Source: Planctomycetota bacterium (lineage in GTDB: Bacteria > Planctomycetota > UBA11346). Taken from it: a stretch of 6,354 nt of DNA. This document shows positions 5,960 to 6,354 of this stretch, in pieces. Position 1 is the first letter of the stretch, and every line of letters begins with the position of its first letter. A program made the translations under genes and the position numbers. The notes beneath the pieces are model-generated. The model worked only from the letters and a program-made list of their open reading frames with translations, did no database searches and was not told the origin of the DNA. The stretch is from contig JACDEC010000180.1 in assembly GCA_013816645.1 (NCBI GenBank), positions 1-6,354 of the forward strand, written 5' to 3'.

Positions 5960-6354
5960 TCAACCGATGATGGCGCCGCCCTCGCCGCGGTCGTAGGCGC
6001 GGTAGAGCTCCGCGTAGGCGCCGCCGAGTTCAGTCAGCTCGGCGTGCGTGCCGATCTCAACCAGCCGTCCCCGGCGGATCACCGCGATGCGGTCGGCGTC
6101 ACGGATGGTCGCCAGGCGATGGGCGATGATGATCGCGGTGCGTCCAGCGCACAGCCGGCGCAGGGCACGCTGGATGCGCCGTTCGGTGTGGATGTCCACG
6201 GCCGAAGTCGCCTCGTCGAGCACCAGCACCGCCGGGTTGGCGATGTAGGCGCGCGCCAGGCAGACCAGCTGGCGCTGGCCGTGGCTGAGGTGGGTGCCGC
6301 CGGCGCCGACGTCGCTGCGGTAGCCCCGCGGTAGGCGTTCGAGCACCTCGTCGG
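5960..6354 (-). CDS. ABC exporter, C-terminal half of the nucleotide-binding domain (partial)
   Basis: The last 130 codons of an ABC transporter gene entering from the right edge; the Walker A and Q-loop lie outside. Visible in order: LPRGYRSDVGAGG, the approach to the signature; LSHGQRQL, the ABC signature with His where Gly is usual (LSGGQ); LARAYIANP; AVLVLDEATSAVD, Walker B with the catalytic Glu and D-loop; and IIIAHRLATIRDADRI with the switch His. The tail, from GTHAEL to YRAYDRG, is that of half-size lipid, drug or peptide exporters. The ATPase site residues that can be seen are intact. The frame is open to the edge; an in-frame GTG at 6346 is internal, not the start. The stop is TGA at 5962-5960, convergent with the CDGSH gene. 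Confidence 0.93.
   Translation of the reverse strand, partial: DEVLERLPRGYRSDVGAGGTHLSHGQRQLVCLARAYIANPAVLVLDEATSAVDIHTERRIQRALRRLCAGRTAIIIAHRLATIRDADRIAVIRRGRLVEIGTHAELTELGGAYAELYRAYDRGEGGAIIG

Noticed and set aside
5954..5978. CGGCGC/GCGCCG stem near the convergent stops of CDGSH and ABC genes as a bidirectional terminator
   Set aside because: The loop is 13 bases, there is no T-run on either strand, and most of it lies inside the ABC coding region.
1..6354. A complete, previously undescribed defence or biosynthetic system
   Set aside because: All the genes but one (the lipoprotein) fall in known broad families with ordinary context; no nuclease, toxin, reverse transcriptase, repeat array or assembly-line gene is visible, and no shared pathway is demonstrated.

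Overview
The window is a GC-rich (roughly two-thirds G+C by eye), densely coded bacterial segment. Two N-terminal export signals (one with a lipobox), a WaaE-like glycosyltransferase and half-size ABC exporters suggest a Gram-negative or other diderm bacterium. A high-GC proteobacterium or planctomycete would both fit, but nothing here decides the phylum. I see no RNA gene, CRISPR array, insertion sequence or phage gene. Codon use looks uniform.

Layout, left to right: (1) 1-207, minus: N-terminus of an ABC exporter half (TM1 region), running off the left edge. (2) 339-1256, plus: family 2 glycosyltransferase, divergent from the ABC gene. (3) 1213-1701, minus: DUF892/YciF-type ferritin-like protein, overlapping the 3' end of the glycosyltransferase gene tail to tail. 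(4) 1794-2648, minus: beta-hydroxyacid dehydrogenase of the 3-hydroxyisobutyrate dehydrogenase/GLYR type. (5) 2734-4914, minus: large exported or membrane-anchored right-handed beta-helix protein. (6) 5008-5724, plus: outer-membrane-type lipoprotein of unknown function. (7) 5759-5950, plus: small CDGSH iron-sulfur protein, probably co-transcribed with the lipoprotein. (8) 5960-6354, minus: C-terminal half of an ABC exporter nucleotide-binding domain, running off the right edge.

Genes 3-5 run in one direction with gaps of 85-92 bases, so they may be one transcript or separately promoted neighbours. Genes 6-7 form a compact pair. The themes are cell-envelope glycan work (glycosyltransferase, beta-helix protein, ABC exporters, lipoprotein) and redox or stress proteins (ferritin-like, dehydrogenase, CDGSH), but no pathway links them firmly. 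The most notable points are a YciF-like protein that seems to lack most di-iron ligands, two same-strand ABC exporter genes bracketing the block, and a cluster of inverted repeats before the dehydrogenase gene. I found no convincing evidence of a wholly new system.
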